From Bigelowiella natans CCMP2755 (Eukaryota; Cercozoa; Chlorarachniophyceae), in NCBI GenBank assembly GCA_000320545.1, contig ADNK01003234.1, positions 1 to 32,081 on the forward strand: a stretch of 32,081 bases of DNA, read 5' to 3'. Position numbers and translations under genes: made by a program. Of this stretch, positions 21,536 through 32,081 are shown in pieces (position 1 is the first letter of the stretch; each line of letters begins with the position of its first letter). The notes under the pieces are model-generated. The model was not told the origin of the DNA. It was given only the letters and a program-made list of their open reading frames with translations, and searched no databases.

Positions 21536-21754
21536 ATGGACTAGACGAACTTTCGGCTCAAAATCTACAGGGAAAAAGCCATGCGATTTTCAACACGCGT
21601 CAACCATTTCGATCCTTTCGGGACGAAAAATCGCATTGTACACGGACGACTGTTACGAACCAAGGTGATTTTCTCAATACGACAATGATAATTAGATGTA
21701 TTTAGCAGGAAATATAGCCCACTCTACCGGTAATCGATCGTTACGCGTTCGAGC
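21536..21754. promoter_or_regulatory. Compact bidirectional promoter with 10-bp inverted repeat
   Basis: Only 219 bp separate two divergent start codons. ATGCGATTTT at 21581-21590 is repeated exactly in inverse as AAAATCGCAT (21627-21636), separated by 36 bp. The same TGCGATTTT word lies about 60 bp upstream of the metaxin-like start (17702-17710). A shared regulator binding site is plausible but untested. Confidence 0.55.
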
Positions 21755-23085
21755 ATGGCGAGCAATGATGCTCTTGCTCGAGCGAGGAGTAAACTAAAGG
21801 TCCCATTGACATTTTGGAGCTCCTTTCCTCCCTCCCTGCCGGATGATTAAATTCTAAATTTTACCCCCCTCATACTATACTGTCCACGGAGCAGGCGAAC
21901 AAGCTTACGCAGGTGACGAAGGAGGATGGGACGACGTTTCAGGTCGGCATCTCTGGCAATTGTGGGATGAAAGATCGCTGCGTTTTCACGTTGTTGTTTC
22001 TATTGGTATCACCAGATCAACATTTATGATGCTGCAGCTCCGCCGAAAAATAAGATGAAAAAGGCACCACCCGCTTACCTCGAAGCGCGGCAACCACCAA
22101 AGTAATGAGATACCATCCTGAATTTTGGCGTGTGTGGAAAGCTAGAGTAATAATCTATATCCCATTGTCAACGCAGGTATGTCGAAGTTCCCCGGTTTAA
22201 CTTCTCCGACGAAAAGGAACGGACCGCGGGGCTTGCGTACCTCGAGGAAAATGGTTGTTCGCCTGTGCCTCTGATGTCAACAAAATACAGATTATCAGTA
22301 GACAATAACACCGTCGCCCTCTTTTGGCAAGATCCCAACATCAAGACCAGTTTCTCTCTCTAGCTCATCGCTGTCGCCATTTCATAATATAGGCTATGTA
22401 GTAGCGAAGGGGGTCCTCAATGATAAGGAGGTTGAGAAAGCCAAATCCCTGTTTTGGGACTTTATCGAAGGTCGGTCTTCCTTTTGGTGCCTTTCGAGCG
22501 GATCTTTCCCCCAACCACCCACGCACTACGATAGCATTCATAGATTTTCTTCAGATCTTTCCCCCTTCTACTCTTTCTCCGATTATTCTTAAAGTGAACA
22601 TTTGAGTAAGGAATAGTATACAAGGATGATTGGGTATGGCCTTGCTGAGCCGATTGTCGTTGTTTTGTGAAAAGGTATTCCGAATCGCTATGAATTGAGC
22701 GAAAAGACTAAGGCTGAGTGGCCGCACAGAGGTGCCATGTGACACTTACATTGCCAGCAAAGACTTACTTTCATGATAAGTGCCACTAAAGAAGGACCTA
22801 AGCGACAGAAAGCTTACATGCTATCACATCCCACCTCTCCCTCTCTTTTCCTTGGCCTTCACCCTGATATAGGCAAGGCATCGACATGGAGTAAGAAATT
22901 TCCTGGTAATCAAGGCAATGGAATAATAAATAAACAAGGTGCCGGACAAGCTCCGTTCGCATGGTTCTGTAGGTACCGCTATGGAAGTGATTATGGTGAT
23001 GGTGATGATGATGTCCACGGTGCAGTAATTGTAGGTGTGTGTTAATAGCAGCGCTTGGGGAATCTGATGGATTGTTGTTCCTTGT

Positions 23086-23130
<45 letters not shown>

Positions 23131-23955
23131 GCTCCCTTTTTACGAAGCTGTATATATGTAAAATATATATATAAATATATATTGTGAAATAATAATAATA
23201 GATATTAACATGCAAAACTTTCAAACTGCATGCATTTTGTGTCGTCACATTCATTTGTGTTTCTCACCTGGAATATCCTCTCTCTCTCCAGATCTCGTGA
23301 CAAAGTCGCCGAGGTTTTCAGCGCCGTATGGGAAACGAGCGATCTTATCGTAAGACCTCACACAATCAGCAAGTGGCGATGATGACAACGATGACGACGA
23401 CGATGATGGCGACGATGCTGACTATTGCTGATGCAACTTCACGCATGCTTGCATTCATATGTCTAATCTATCTACCCTAGGTTTCCTTTGATGGCTTCAA
23501 TGCATTTCGGCCGTGGAAAATAAATCCCTCGTGGAGAACTAAGGGTGCAAGGACTTTTTCCCCCGAGAAGGGGGAGGGGGGAGGCGAGTGTGGGCGGAGA
23601 GCATTGAGAAACTACTGGAAGATTTATGAAAGAGTCCATGCACTCAAGGGTTGTTGTGCCCCACCTCCCTTCCCCCCCCCCAACATTTCTAGGCGGGTGG
23701 TACCATGTAGATCAAAACTCCATTCACAAACCTGGGAAGACTTGCGTGCAGGTGAGAAGCTATCTATTGTAGAGAAGAAGAAGAAGAAAGAAGAAGAAGA
23801 AGAATGTGAGCGTGATAGAAGGGGGGGGGGGGGGGGGAGGGTAGGGCTGAGAATAGACTAACTGGCACGTTGTCGGTGTATATGCTGCTTTCCGATGGAA
23901 TGGGAGTCAATCACTGAACGAAGTCTAGATGACGTCGTTGTTCATGCTGTTTTGA

Positions 23956-23989
<34 letters not shown>

Positions 23990-25039
23990 ATTGCTGCTAC
24001 AACCATAAATCATCAGGGCCTTCTTTCAATGTACGATGTCAATAAGACAACTGGGGGGCTCACGGTATGTAGGTTTTTTGAATGTATATGCATTTCATAG
24101 AGGAGGAGCAGTCCGTCTCCTCCCCCTCCTTCTCCCCCTCCTCCTCCTCCTCACTATGATTGTTCTTGTACTTGCTGTGGCACTGTAACGACAACAATGA
24201 TAACAATAATAATAATTAGAAGTGTCATGACATCGGGATGTGAGCAGGTTATCCCGGGATCACACAAGGAGTTCTTAGAGTGCGGAAAGCGGATTGAAAA
24301 CATTACAAATATGGGGGTTAGAACTGCTAACCTTCCCATCCTCTCCCCCCCCCCCACCTAGCCACCGTTCTTATCGTTTGCATTCCTGCGCCGAATAGGA
24401 TTTTGTCCCGATACCAAGATCGGATCCCATCTTAGAGAAGGACGCGATTATCGTGACATGCGAGGTGGAAACGTGACCACTTCCATGTTGCCTCCTGACT
24501 GGAGAAATTCATACCGTTTCTTCGCCTGAATATGCTCCTTTACGTCATTGGTAGGCCGGCGATCTATGTCTTTGGGACTCACGCACAATCCATTGCAATA
24601 CGCCCGCTCCTATGGTGCTGAACGAGAAGGAGAAAAAGAATGAGAAGAAGAAGAAGAAGAAGAAGGGGGAGGACAGCGGTGAGAGTGGCGGCAAAGCTGC
24701 TTCTTCTGCCGAAGAAAAGGGGATCATGGAAGAGAAAGGTGAGGAGTGTGATGATAGCAGCCAAAAGGAAGAGAAAGGTGGAGGGGACTTCGATGAGCTC
24801 TTGCGAATGGTTGGTATTATTAGCATATGCACACGTGAATTTTCACACACTCACACACACACACGCACGCACTTGAGGGAGGAAGGAGGGTGAGTGAGAG
24901 AGGGAGAGACGGGGCGGGGAGATACAAATTGGGCAGGGAAAAAGAAAACGAAGTATGGTGTCGTATATTTCACAGGTTTGCTACATCTGTATGACTCCTG
25001 CATCCAAAGCCTCGACACAGGTGTTTATATATATAATAT

Positions 25040-25072
<33 letters not shown>

Positions 25073-25625
25073 TTGCTAATCATACTCTTTTATGCCTCCT
25101 CATTTTATTTGATACTGATTGAGGAGATGCCATATAGACACAGAAAAGTTTTGACCTGTTTGCACAACAACTCTCATTTCTGGACGAAAACAGCATAATT
25201 CATTTCGGATGTGCCCCCCCCCCACACTCCTTCCTTCTCCTTCTTCTTCCCTCTCTGCGTGCTCTCTTTTAATATCCTCTCACTCTTTCTGCCTCGTGCC
25301 TTCGTACTAAAGGTGATAGAGCAACGACGGAAAGCAGTGAAGGCTGGAATAACGACGAACCATTGGTAGTAACAGTAGTGTTGACTTGCTAAATTATGAT
25401 ACAAAAATGATGAGGACCATGATCGACGTAATGGCCAAAGTTTCTGCTGCTCACTGAGTAGTTGCGTATGTGCGTGCGTGGGTGTGTGCGCGCGCATTTA
25501 TCAGGCCTCATGAGTTTTCCGGAGGGAGTTTCAGTGATGCTTCAACCCCTGGATTTAAAGACAACTGCGAACGCTATATAAAGCAAAGCCTCATCGATGG
25601 AGGGGCAGCACCTTCAAAGAAGTAG
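21755..25625 (+). CDS. Phytanoyl-CoA dioxygenase (PhyH) family protein
   Basis: Fe(II)/2-oxoglutarate oxygenases of this family hydroxylate fatty acyl chains and other small molecules. Seventeen predicted exons: 21755-21799, 21895-21942, 22016-22101, 22177-22253, 22393-22470, 22675-22731, 22873-22972, 23292-23349, 23481-23544, 23693-23751, 24017-24064, 24248-24316, 24399-24464, 24555-24809, 24976-25020, 25313-25365, 25505-25625. Phases agree and yield 442 residues. Blocks in order are YLEENGYVVAKGVLND, LFWDFIEGI, GAGQAPFAWFCR, VFSAVWETSDLIVSFDGFN, GGWYHVDQN with the iron ligands His209 and Asp211, VIPGSHKEF, GDLCLWDSRTIHCNTP with distal ligand His298, and LLRMVCYICMTP. Between the last two is a Lys/Glu-rich insertion of about 50 residues coded by an AAG-rich tract. 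The substrate cannot be told from sequence. No targeting peptide is evident. Confidence 0.92.
23088..23127. repeat. CT microsatellite in PhyH intron 7
   Basis: A CT run of about 20 units. Other tracts in this gene's introns are a G run near 23821-23838, a TTG run at 23956-23989 and a GT run near 25041-25070. Confidence 0.85.
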
Positions 25626-25834
25626 TGTCGAGTGTCTGTTTTTTTTGTGACCTTTGTAATATCTTTTGTATGCGTGCGCGTGTTGAGCTTATTTATTGGT
25701 TTCACATGGTTTTAATTTTTTACCTTTGAAAACCGATGAGCTAGCGTGTCGATAGCGCACCTACGTATTTTAAACGCGCTCATGCTGTCGCGTAGTCAAT
25801 GCAGCTAGATTTCGCAAGATAAGGTCATGTATAT

Positions 25835-25915
25835 TGTAGCCGCTGCACTGCACAGCTACATTAGGATGACCATCAAAAAGATTTAATCAAACCATTACAT
25901 CCGTCCGTCTCATAT
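25835..25915 (+). repeat. Convergent-spacer element, copy 3
   Basis: TGTAGC, 14-nt loop, GCTACA, then ATTAGGATGACCAT, GATTTAA, ATTACATCCGTCCGTCTCATAT. The CCGT is duplicated relative to the other copies. The next copy follows immediately, giving a period of 81 bp. Confidence 0.88.
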
Positions 25916-25999
25916 TGTAGCCGCAGCTTTGCACAAGCTACATCAGGATGACTACTGATAGAATGTAATTCATTCATTCACAATGCATCCGTCTCATAT
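25916..25999 (+). repeat. Convergent-spacer element, copy 4 (tandem to copy 3)
   Basis: TGTAGC, 15-nt loop, GCTACA, then ATCAGGATGACTA, AATGTAATTCATTC and GCATCCGTCTCATAT. The AT-rich middle differs from copy 3 while both ends are conserved, so the duplication is not very recent or the ends are constrained. Confidence 0.88.
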
Positions 26000-26160
26000 T
26001 GTCCTCGTAGATACTAGCGTACGACATAATACACGCGCACTATGCTAGCAAAGCGCGAACCGATTGGAAAAGTACATATAGTGCACACGATGTGTAGCGA
26101 CAATCCTAGTTTCAGAATGTACTGTAACTACATTTGCACCGCAATAGCTCAGGGCCTACA

Positions 26161-26634
26161 TTAATTTTGGGCTGTGGATGGGGGAGTAGGTGCTGGAGAG
26201 CTGTCTTCGTTGTTTTTATTATCTCCAAGCTCTGATTTTTGCTCTGGATTTTTCTTGCTTTTCCCGGGAAGCAACGGCCCTGACCAAGTCCTTTTGACCC
26301 ATTCTTTGTACCTAATTGCATATGAATACATCACGGCCTCAATCCCGTATTCCCCCGCCAGTACACATGGCGACGGCGGTCTCTTTCACTCCTCTCTCCA
26401 AGGATGGTGGTGATGATGCCCACTTACTCGTCCGTTGCGCCGTACTTCTCGCTTTGCCTGCGCTCCAGGCCGGTCGTTGCCTGTGCAAGGACGAAGTTGA
26501 TGCCGACGAGACCCAGCAGCGACAACGCGAAAATCCCGCCTCGCGCAGGGTTGAGGATGTTTCCCGCAGCTAGGGCCGTGAAGACGTTGGCAGTCCAAAG
26601 AAGCACCTCTCCAGTGTAATTCGGGTGCCTGTAG

Positions 26635-26668
<34 letters not shown>

Positions 26669-27977
26669 GAGGTGGTGGCGGAGCATGTGCATTCGAAAAG
26701 CGATACGTTACGTCGGAACGAATTCCGCGACATACCATAGCATGTAAAGTAGATCCATCACTGGTACTATAAAACTAAGTATTCGGAAGAAAATCGTCTC
26801 GACCTGAGAAGCGCGAAAGGACCGCTAGTTACAAGATGGTCCCCCCCCTTGTCTGCCTTCACCCATGTCTTGACCAGATCTCCCCAGGCAGCCACGAACA
26901 GCCCGACGTACATCGCCACGACAGAAGCAAAGGCCAACTGTATATCAAGAGAGGAATTTGTGGTTGTTGTTGTTGCTGTCGATGTTGTTGTTGCTCATGC
27001 TCATGCTCATGCTGATGCTGATGCTGATGATGATGATGATGATGATGATGATGGCGATCAAGTGGTGTTGAAGCAAGTTGGCGAGGAAGAAACATGAACT
27101 AGAAAATCGGCGAGAAGCACTGGTAGTAGCTGTTCACATTTTCCACTACAGTAATAGGTTTAGTGTGATTTCTCTGCTAAGTGATCCCCATTCGTGAAAC
27201 CTTGCCAGAAAGCCCAGCAGTAGCCGTTAGAAGCAGTGGCGCTGCCATCCCTGCGTAGAGAAAGCTGCATCCAAGGATGAACGGCAATCGTTTGAGACGA
27301 CCTCCGCGATCCTGTGCTCTTTTCTCGATTCTGTCGCGGAACTTCTGAAACCTTGGGATGAACAGCTCGCGCCCGAGAAGAAATATGACCAGGCGGAGCC
27401 CATAGATCGCAACGGCGAGCGCGTGAGCTTTGGCAAGCGGCGTCGTGGCAAGGGGGAGGATCTGTTAACATTCAACGTCACGCTCCGTCCGCGATGGAGT
27501 ACTTTTCCGACAAACTTCGATAGGGAAAACAATAACCTGTAGAGCTGTTGCTAACATGGCGCCCCCATAGCCATACGAGACGCCATACTCGCTCCTCCAA
27601 AAGCCTAAACACGTCGGCAGCGTGCACCCGGCAACGTACCCCAAAGGGCCCACCTTTGTGCTCACCGTCCGTGCGGAGGAGCCACCGCGGAGGGACGATG
27701 AATAGGAAGACGAGGCAGGAGAGCGCAGGGATACAGGGGTAATCTGGTGAGGCGGTGACATCGGGCTGACAAAGTGGGCACGTGGTTGGACACGTCGTCG
27801 CAGCTGTGAGAAGGTGGAGGGAACTTTGAGGGGAGAAGAAGCAGAAGGAGCCGAGGCAACTAGTTTATTTTGCGAAGTAGTAAGCCATGGCTTGCTCGTG
27901 GCGGCAGATCCCCCCAGCACGAGGAATCTACCCGGAAGAAAAACGAGGAGTAGTGGTGCAAGCGAGATGGGAACCAT
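26161..27977 (-). CDS. Steroid 5-alpha-reductase/DUF1295 family membrane protein
   Basis: Predicted exons (high to low): 27537-27977, 27201-27461, 26804-26937, 26428-26628, 26161-26311; phases agree and give 395 residues. The family signature is RHPNYTGEVLLW, followed by a hydrophobic stretch (IFALSLLGLVGINFVL), LERRQSEKYG and YKEWVKRTWSGPLLPGK, the usual C-terminal active-site region. Upstream lie hydrophobic segments such as AIYGLRLVIFLLGRELFIPRF and LAFASVVAMYVGLFVAAWGD. Members are NAD(P)H-dependent reductases of steroids or other lipids, or unassigned ER/plastid membrane proteins. The N-terminus starts with a hydrophobic leader (ISLAPLLLVFLP) followed by a Ser/Thr/Pro-rich stretch, compatible with secretory entry and perhaps a bipartite plastid-targeting sequence. 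That last point is inference. The C-terminal tail is polar. It shares its 5' spacer with the Tudor-like gene. Confidence 0.8.
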
Positions 27978-28846
<869 letters not shown>

Positions 28847-29115
28847 ATGTCAACCGCGCCGAAGTACACTATAGGCCAACATGTTGAAGTTTGTAAGTCG
28901 CCCCCCCCCCCTTCCCCCACGACGACTTGCGGATGGATGTTGCATGATTGTGATGATAACAACTACAGGGTCTATGGGTAAGAAGAAGTGGTTCAAGGAC
29001 GGGAAAGTCACGCACATCAAGCCAGATGGTGAGCTGGCTAATGTCAACGATTATATGGAATAATTCCAGTACAACGAATGAATGCAAGCACGATCTCGCG
29101 CGCACACACACACAC

Positions 29116-29146
<31 letters not shown>

Positions 29147-29963
29147 TACACACACGCGCGCGCGCACGCACCCCGAATGCGTATCTGATTGTCCCCACGT
29201 CCCTGCTGTGTGAAACCTTTCTTCTTCTTGTTCGCATCCAACTGAAAACTGAAAATTAGGGTCGATCAAGGTCATGTACAACCAATCAAAGGGTAACGAT
29301 ATCTAGAATGCATTTTCCCATTGAATTGATGCTATTTAGAACCAAACGTTCAACGACGTGGCCGAGCTTTGCACACACGCACACAAATTTTCCCTAGGTA
29401 TAATGTCGCGAGGCAATAAATGGGTCAAACCGTCGCAATTTAAAATGATGCTGCGGCCTCCCCGAACGCCTCACCCACGGACGCTTCTTCCCGGAGAAAC
29501 ATCGCCAGAGTCGCCTCCCGCCTCTAAATCTTCACCCACTCTAGTGAATGAAGGAAAGACTACTCCCAATACCACCCCTGTGCAAGCGAATAAGAGCGCG
29601 ACAGAGAGAATACTTTTTGATGTCTCTGACAGCATTACAGAGGGGAAACAAGGTAATTCGTGCCTTCCTTCCTCATCGCTGTGGCCGACTGGTTCCATTA
29701 AGCGCGCCCTTCTTCTTTTGTGCTTCTTCGCGTAAGCAGGTGGCCATGCTGCTGCTGCTGCTCCCTCGGAGAACGAGTCCAAAGTCGAGCAAACATCGTC
29801 GGTCTTCGACCTGCTCAATGCCACGGTGGTTGTTGTTTGTCGCATCTTCGTTATCATTGTTATTGCTGTTTTCGTTTTCTCACTCACGAATGCAAAGGGT
29901 AGTAGGGGGTAGGGGTTGGGGGAGATTCGATAGCGCACCACCATCATCATTATCATTATCATT

Positions 29964-29994
<31 letters not shown>

Positions 29995-30222
29995 ATCATC
30001 ATTGTTGTCATCATCATCCCTTAGCGTTTGCCAGGAGAGAAGATTGTACGGTGGTGTGAGAGTGGGTTCTTTCGATGATTGATGCATTTCCTTAATTGCG
30101 GACGCTTTCATCATGTTAATGCAGAAGGACGGTGACGATGATGGCGCCAGCCATGACAATGCCAAGACGTCTGATGCCGTCCCCAGTGCGGAGAAAGGGA
30201 CTAAGGGTTGTTGAGCCGAGAT

Positions 30223-30260
<38 letters not shown>

Positions 30261-30271
30261 ACATACAGGAG

Positions 30272-30326
<55 letters not shown>

Positions 30327-31123
30327 CGAGACGGGATAAGGCGTCACCTAGCTTACTCCTCTCTCCGCCCCCCCGTTTTTACAACACAGGCATGCTAGAT
30401 ATGGACCTCTTAAAAATCGAGGGGGGGGGGAGCCCTGGCGGCAGCCTTACACAAAAGCCCAGCAACAACGATGCTCGTGACTCGACGCGTACACTCAAAC
30501 GAGGCATGAGGGTTAGTAATAGAAACATAGTCGGTGCTCATCTCATCAGCTCATCGCTGCCAGTGTTGATGGAGGAGGAAGATGGGGGTGCAAAGGAGGA
30601 AAGAGAGGATACGCTGGAAGGAGAGGATAGGGGAAACGAGGCGCTTAAGAACGCCAAGGTTGGCCATAGCAGTGCGGATAAGAAGAAGGGGCAAAAGGCC
30701 GCAACGACGACGTCGTCAATTATGAGGATTCATAGCTACGATGGTACGTTCTTGTCGTGATGATGATGAGATGCCTCCTTCCACATCATTCCTGTTTGCA
30801 AGTAACGTCGTTTTCAGAATGAACGCATAAAAACAATATTCACACACACACACACATACGCACACAAACATTTCATATTTATAAGGTATGTGTGTGTGTG
30901 TGTGTGTGTGTGGTATGATTCACGCTCTGCTGTCCCCCCCCTCCCCTCCTTATCTTGCACCAGGCACATGGACAAAAATAGTTGTCAGAGGCAATGCCTT
31001 GGTCTCGAGTGTCATCAAAATTGCAAAGAGGTGCAGCTAGCAGAAATGGAGTTATCGCTCGTGCTCGAGCATGAAAAAGAAAGAATGCATCGGCACAAAA
31101 TAAAATTACATATTTTCAGTCTC

Positions 31124-31185
<62 letters not shown>

Positions 31186-31788
31186 CGCGTTTTGCTTCTT
31201 CCGCCACGACAGGAAGCTGTACTCGTCTGTCCGTCTCAGCACAATGGTAATAGAGAGCTGATAAGTTTCATAGAAGAAGAACAGCTGATATTGAACCTAT
31301 CACTACACACAACACAAATACATAAACACACAAACACACACCACCACCACCACCACTCGACATTGCCCCGAGCTCCATTTTTCCTTCGATAAGTGCTACG
31401 GATCGCACGGAACATACTTTCCCCGCGTCACACGCCGTTTAGTAACATTAGCATCGACGTTAGACCACGATTTTCATCGTCATCGTCATCGTCGTCATCA
31501 TCGTCATCATCATCATCATCACCATAATCATTCATACGTTGGCAGTCCACCCCGGCTGTTGTTAGCGCTGAAGAACCCGTGCTAGAATCAACCCCCTCCT
31601 CCTCGAAACGCAGTTCCACTTCCACAGCGTATTCCTCTGGCCAGACGAGCCTGCTGCAACAGCGCATGTCGATGAGCCCCACCCCATCTGTGCATAGTCC
31701 AAGGGATTCCATAGTCCTGCCAGGGGGGGTGGGCGGCCTGGGCCCAGAGAATTTCCACTACTTGCTGTACTACTCGATGCCGTCTACG
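28847..31788 (+). CDS. Tudor/SH3-like domain protein with disordered tail, incomplete
   Basis: Predicted exons 28847-28892, 28969-29028, 29260-29292, 29398-29652, 29740-29825, 30125-30206, 30390-30743, 30964-31030, 31213-31246 and 31546-31788 have agreeing phases and code for 420 residues. The frame reaches a donor at 31789, so the gene continues beyond the window. Residues 5-60 resemble a small Tudor/Agenet-type barrel: YTIGQHVEVWSM, then KKWFKDGKVTHIKPDGSIKV and a tail of MYNQSKGIMSRGNKWVKPS. The rest is Ser/Pro/Lys/Glu-rich and low complexity, with a poly-Ala patch from GCT repeats. A short folded patch (TWTKIVVRGNALVSSVIKIA) lies near residue 310, and LGPENFHYLLYYSMPST ends the visible part. 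No function can be assigned; the barrel hints at protein or methyl-mark binding. Introns carry CA, GA, CT/GT and CAT runs. Confidence 0.6.
29103..29166. repeat. CA/GC tract in Tudor-like gene intron 2
   Basis: CA repeats with regular CATA interruptions end in alternating CG, another potential Z-DNA former inside an intron. Confidence 0.85.
29940..30000. repeat. CAT/TCA trinucleotide tract in Tudor-like gene intron 5
   Basis: Interrupted CAT and TTATCA units fill this part of the intron between 29826 and 30124. Confidence 0.85.
30226..30322. repeat. CA and GA microsatellites in Tudor-like gene intron 6
   Basis: A CA run, a short CG run and a GA run follow each other, the same CA-then-GA order as at 1798-1886. 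Confidence 0.9.
31119..31187. repeat. CT and GT runs in Tudor-like gene intron 8
   Basis: A CT run passes directly into a GT run, as in the spacer at 28507-28662, and ends close to the exon acceptor at 31211-31212. Confidence 0.9.
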
Positions 31789-32081
31789 GTGAGTAGTAGC
31801 AATGATATATCGGCATTTGTGCGTGTGTGTGCGCGCGCTCGCACTAGTTTATATGACGTGGAAATTTCCTCCTCTTTTCATTATTTTCATGGCGTTTAAC
31901 GCCTCCATCCCCCGGCGCGAAAGTTGCGAACATGAAAACCCGCCTGGGAAAACAGGGGGGGGAGAGCCCCTACCTCCTTGTTGTCAATATTGTATATTAT
32001 TCGTATATCACTTATGTGTACCGTGTGAGAGTAGTGGTAGAACATCAACAGATACTGCAAGCTGATCCACACCCTCCTCCC
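31789..32081. other. Intron sequence to the window edge
   Basis: Downstream of the GTGAGT donor at 31789 no further exon with matching phase could be recognised before the window ends, so the Tudor-like gene's 3' part lies outside. Confidence 0.4.

Larger units (their letters stand above)
25626..26160. other. Tail-to-tail spacer between PhyH and DUF1295 genes
   Basis: No gene is recognised in these 535 bp. The spacer contains two tandem copies of the convergent-spacer element (25835-25999) and the second shared module at 26047-26075. Confidence 0.7.

Noticed and set aside
26112-26321. 69-codon minus-strand ORF at the end of the DUF1295 gene
   Set aside because: It is the wrong frame of the last exon; the phase-matched frame gives the conserved YKEWVKRTWSGPLLPG block ending at 26161.
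27160-27532. Two overlapping minus-strand ORFs over the DUF1295 exon 2
   Set aside because: The third frame, entered by the matched acceptor at 27462, encodes the hydrophobic family-like segment; the others are shadows.

Overview
The window is nuclear DNA from an intron-rich microbial eukaryote. Genes are broken into many short exons (often 35-120 bp) by GT-AG introns, there are no operons or ribosome binding sites, and almost every intron or spacer carries a microsatellite (CA, TA, CT/GA, CAT, CAA/TTG) or a G/C homopolymer. The gene content (PhyH-type dioxygenase, DUF1295-type reductase, PDZ protein, secreted endoglycoceramidase-like GH5) and style fit a unicellular alga or related protist, perhaps a stramenopile. 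That placement is an inference and not proven. There is no sign of a virus, bacterial insertion sequence, CRISPR array or rRNA.

Nine genes were reconstructed by joining ORF pieces across introns with matching phase. Left to right: (1) two-domain glyoxalase I, minus, 190-3327, 3' end missing; (2) PDZ + SH3-like + coiled-coil protein, plus, 3848-7268; (3) secreted nucleoside hydrolase, minus, 8108-10066; (4) secreted endoglycoceramidase-like GH5 hydrolase, plus, 10514-16045, 17 exons; (5) metaxin/Sam37-like tail-anchored protein, plus, 17771-19151; (6) HAD-like protein with a DxN motif, minus, 20063-21535, one exon; (7) phytanoyl-CoA dioxygenase family protein, plus, 21755-25625, 17 exons; (8) steroid 5-alpha-reductase/DUF1295 family membrane protein, minus, 26161-27977; (9) Tudor/SH3-like protein with a long disordered tail, plus, from 28847 and running off the right edge.

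Orientation mostly alternates. There are four head-to-head pairs (1/2, 3/4, 6/7, 8/9) sharing spacers of about 220-870 bp, three tail-to-tail pairs (2/3, 5/6, 7/8), and one tandem junction (4/5). All three tail-to-tail spacers, and no other spacer where I looked, carry copies of an ~80-bp element. In its three better copies a 6-bp inverted repeat (TGTAGC...GCTACA) opens the element, and all copies end in a conserved CATCCGTCTCA block. One copy supplies the last codons and stop of gene 6; another is tandemly duplicated. This is the most interesting non-coding signal. Head-to-head spacers carry recurring TGCGA-core motifs, including a 10-bp perfect inverted repeat between genes 6 and 7.

The genes do not form one pathway. 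Individual functions cover methylglyoxal detoxification (1), nucleoside salvage in a secretory or vacuolar compartment (3), glycosphingolipid or glycoside hydrolysis (4), mitochondrial outer-membrane biogenesis (5) and lipid-related oxidation/reduction (7, 8). Genes 2, 6 and 9 are uncharacterised. Exon coordinates are my own splice predictions without transcript support. Some homopolymer runs look wrong or variable and probably break frames in genes 1 and 3.
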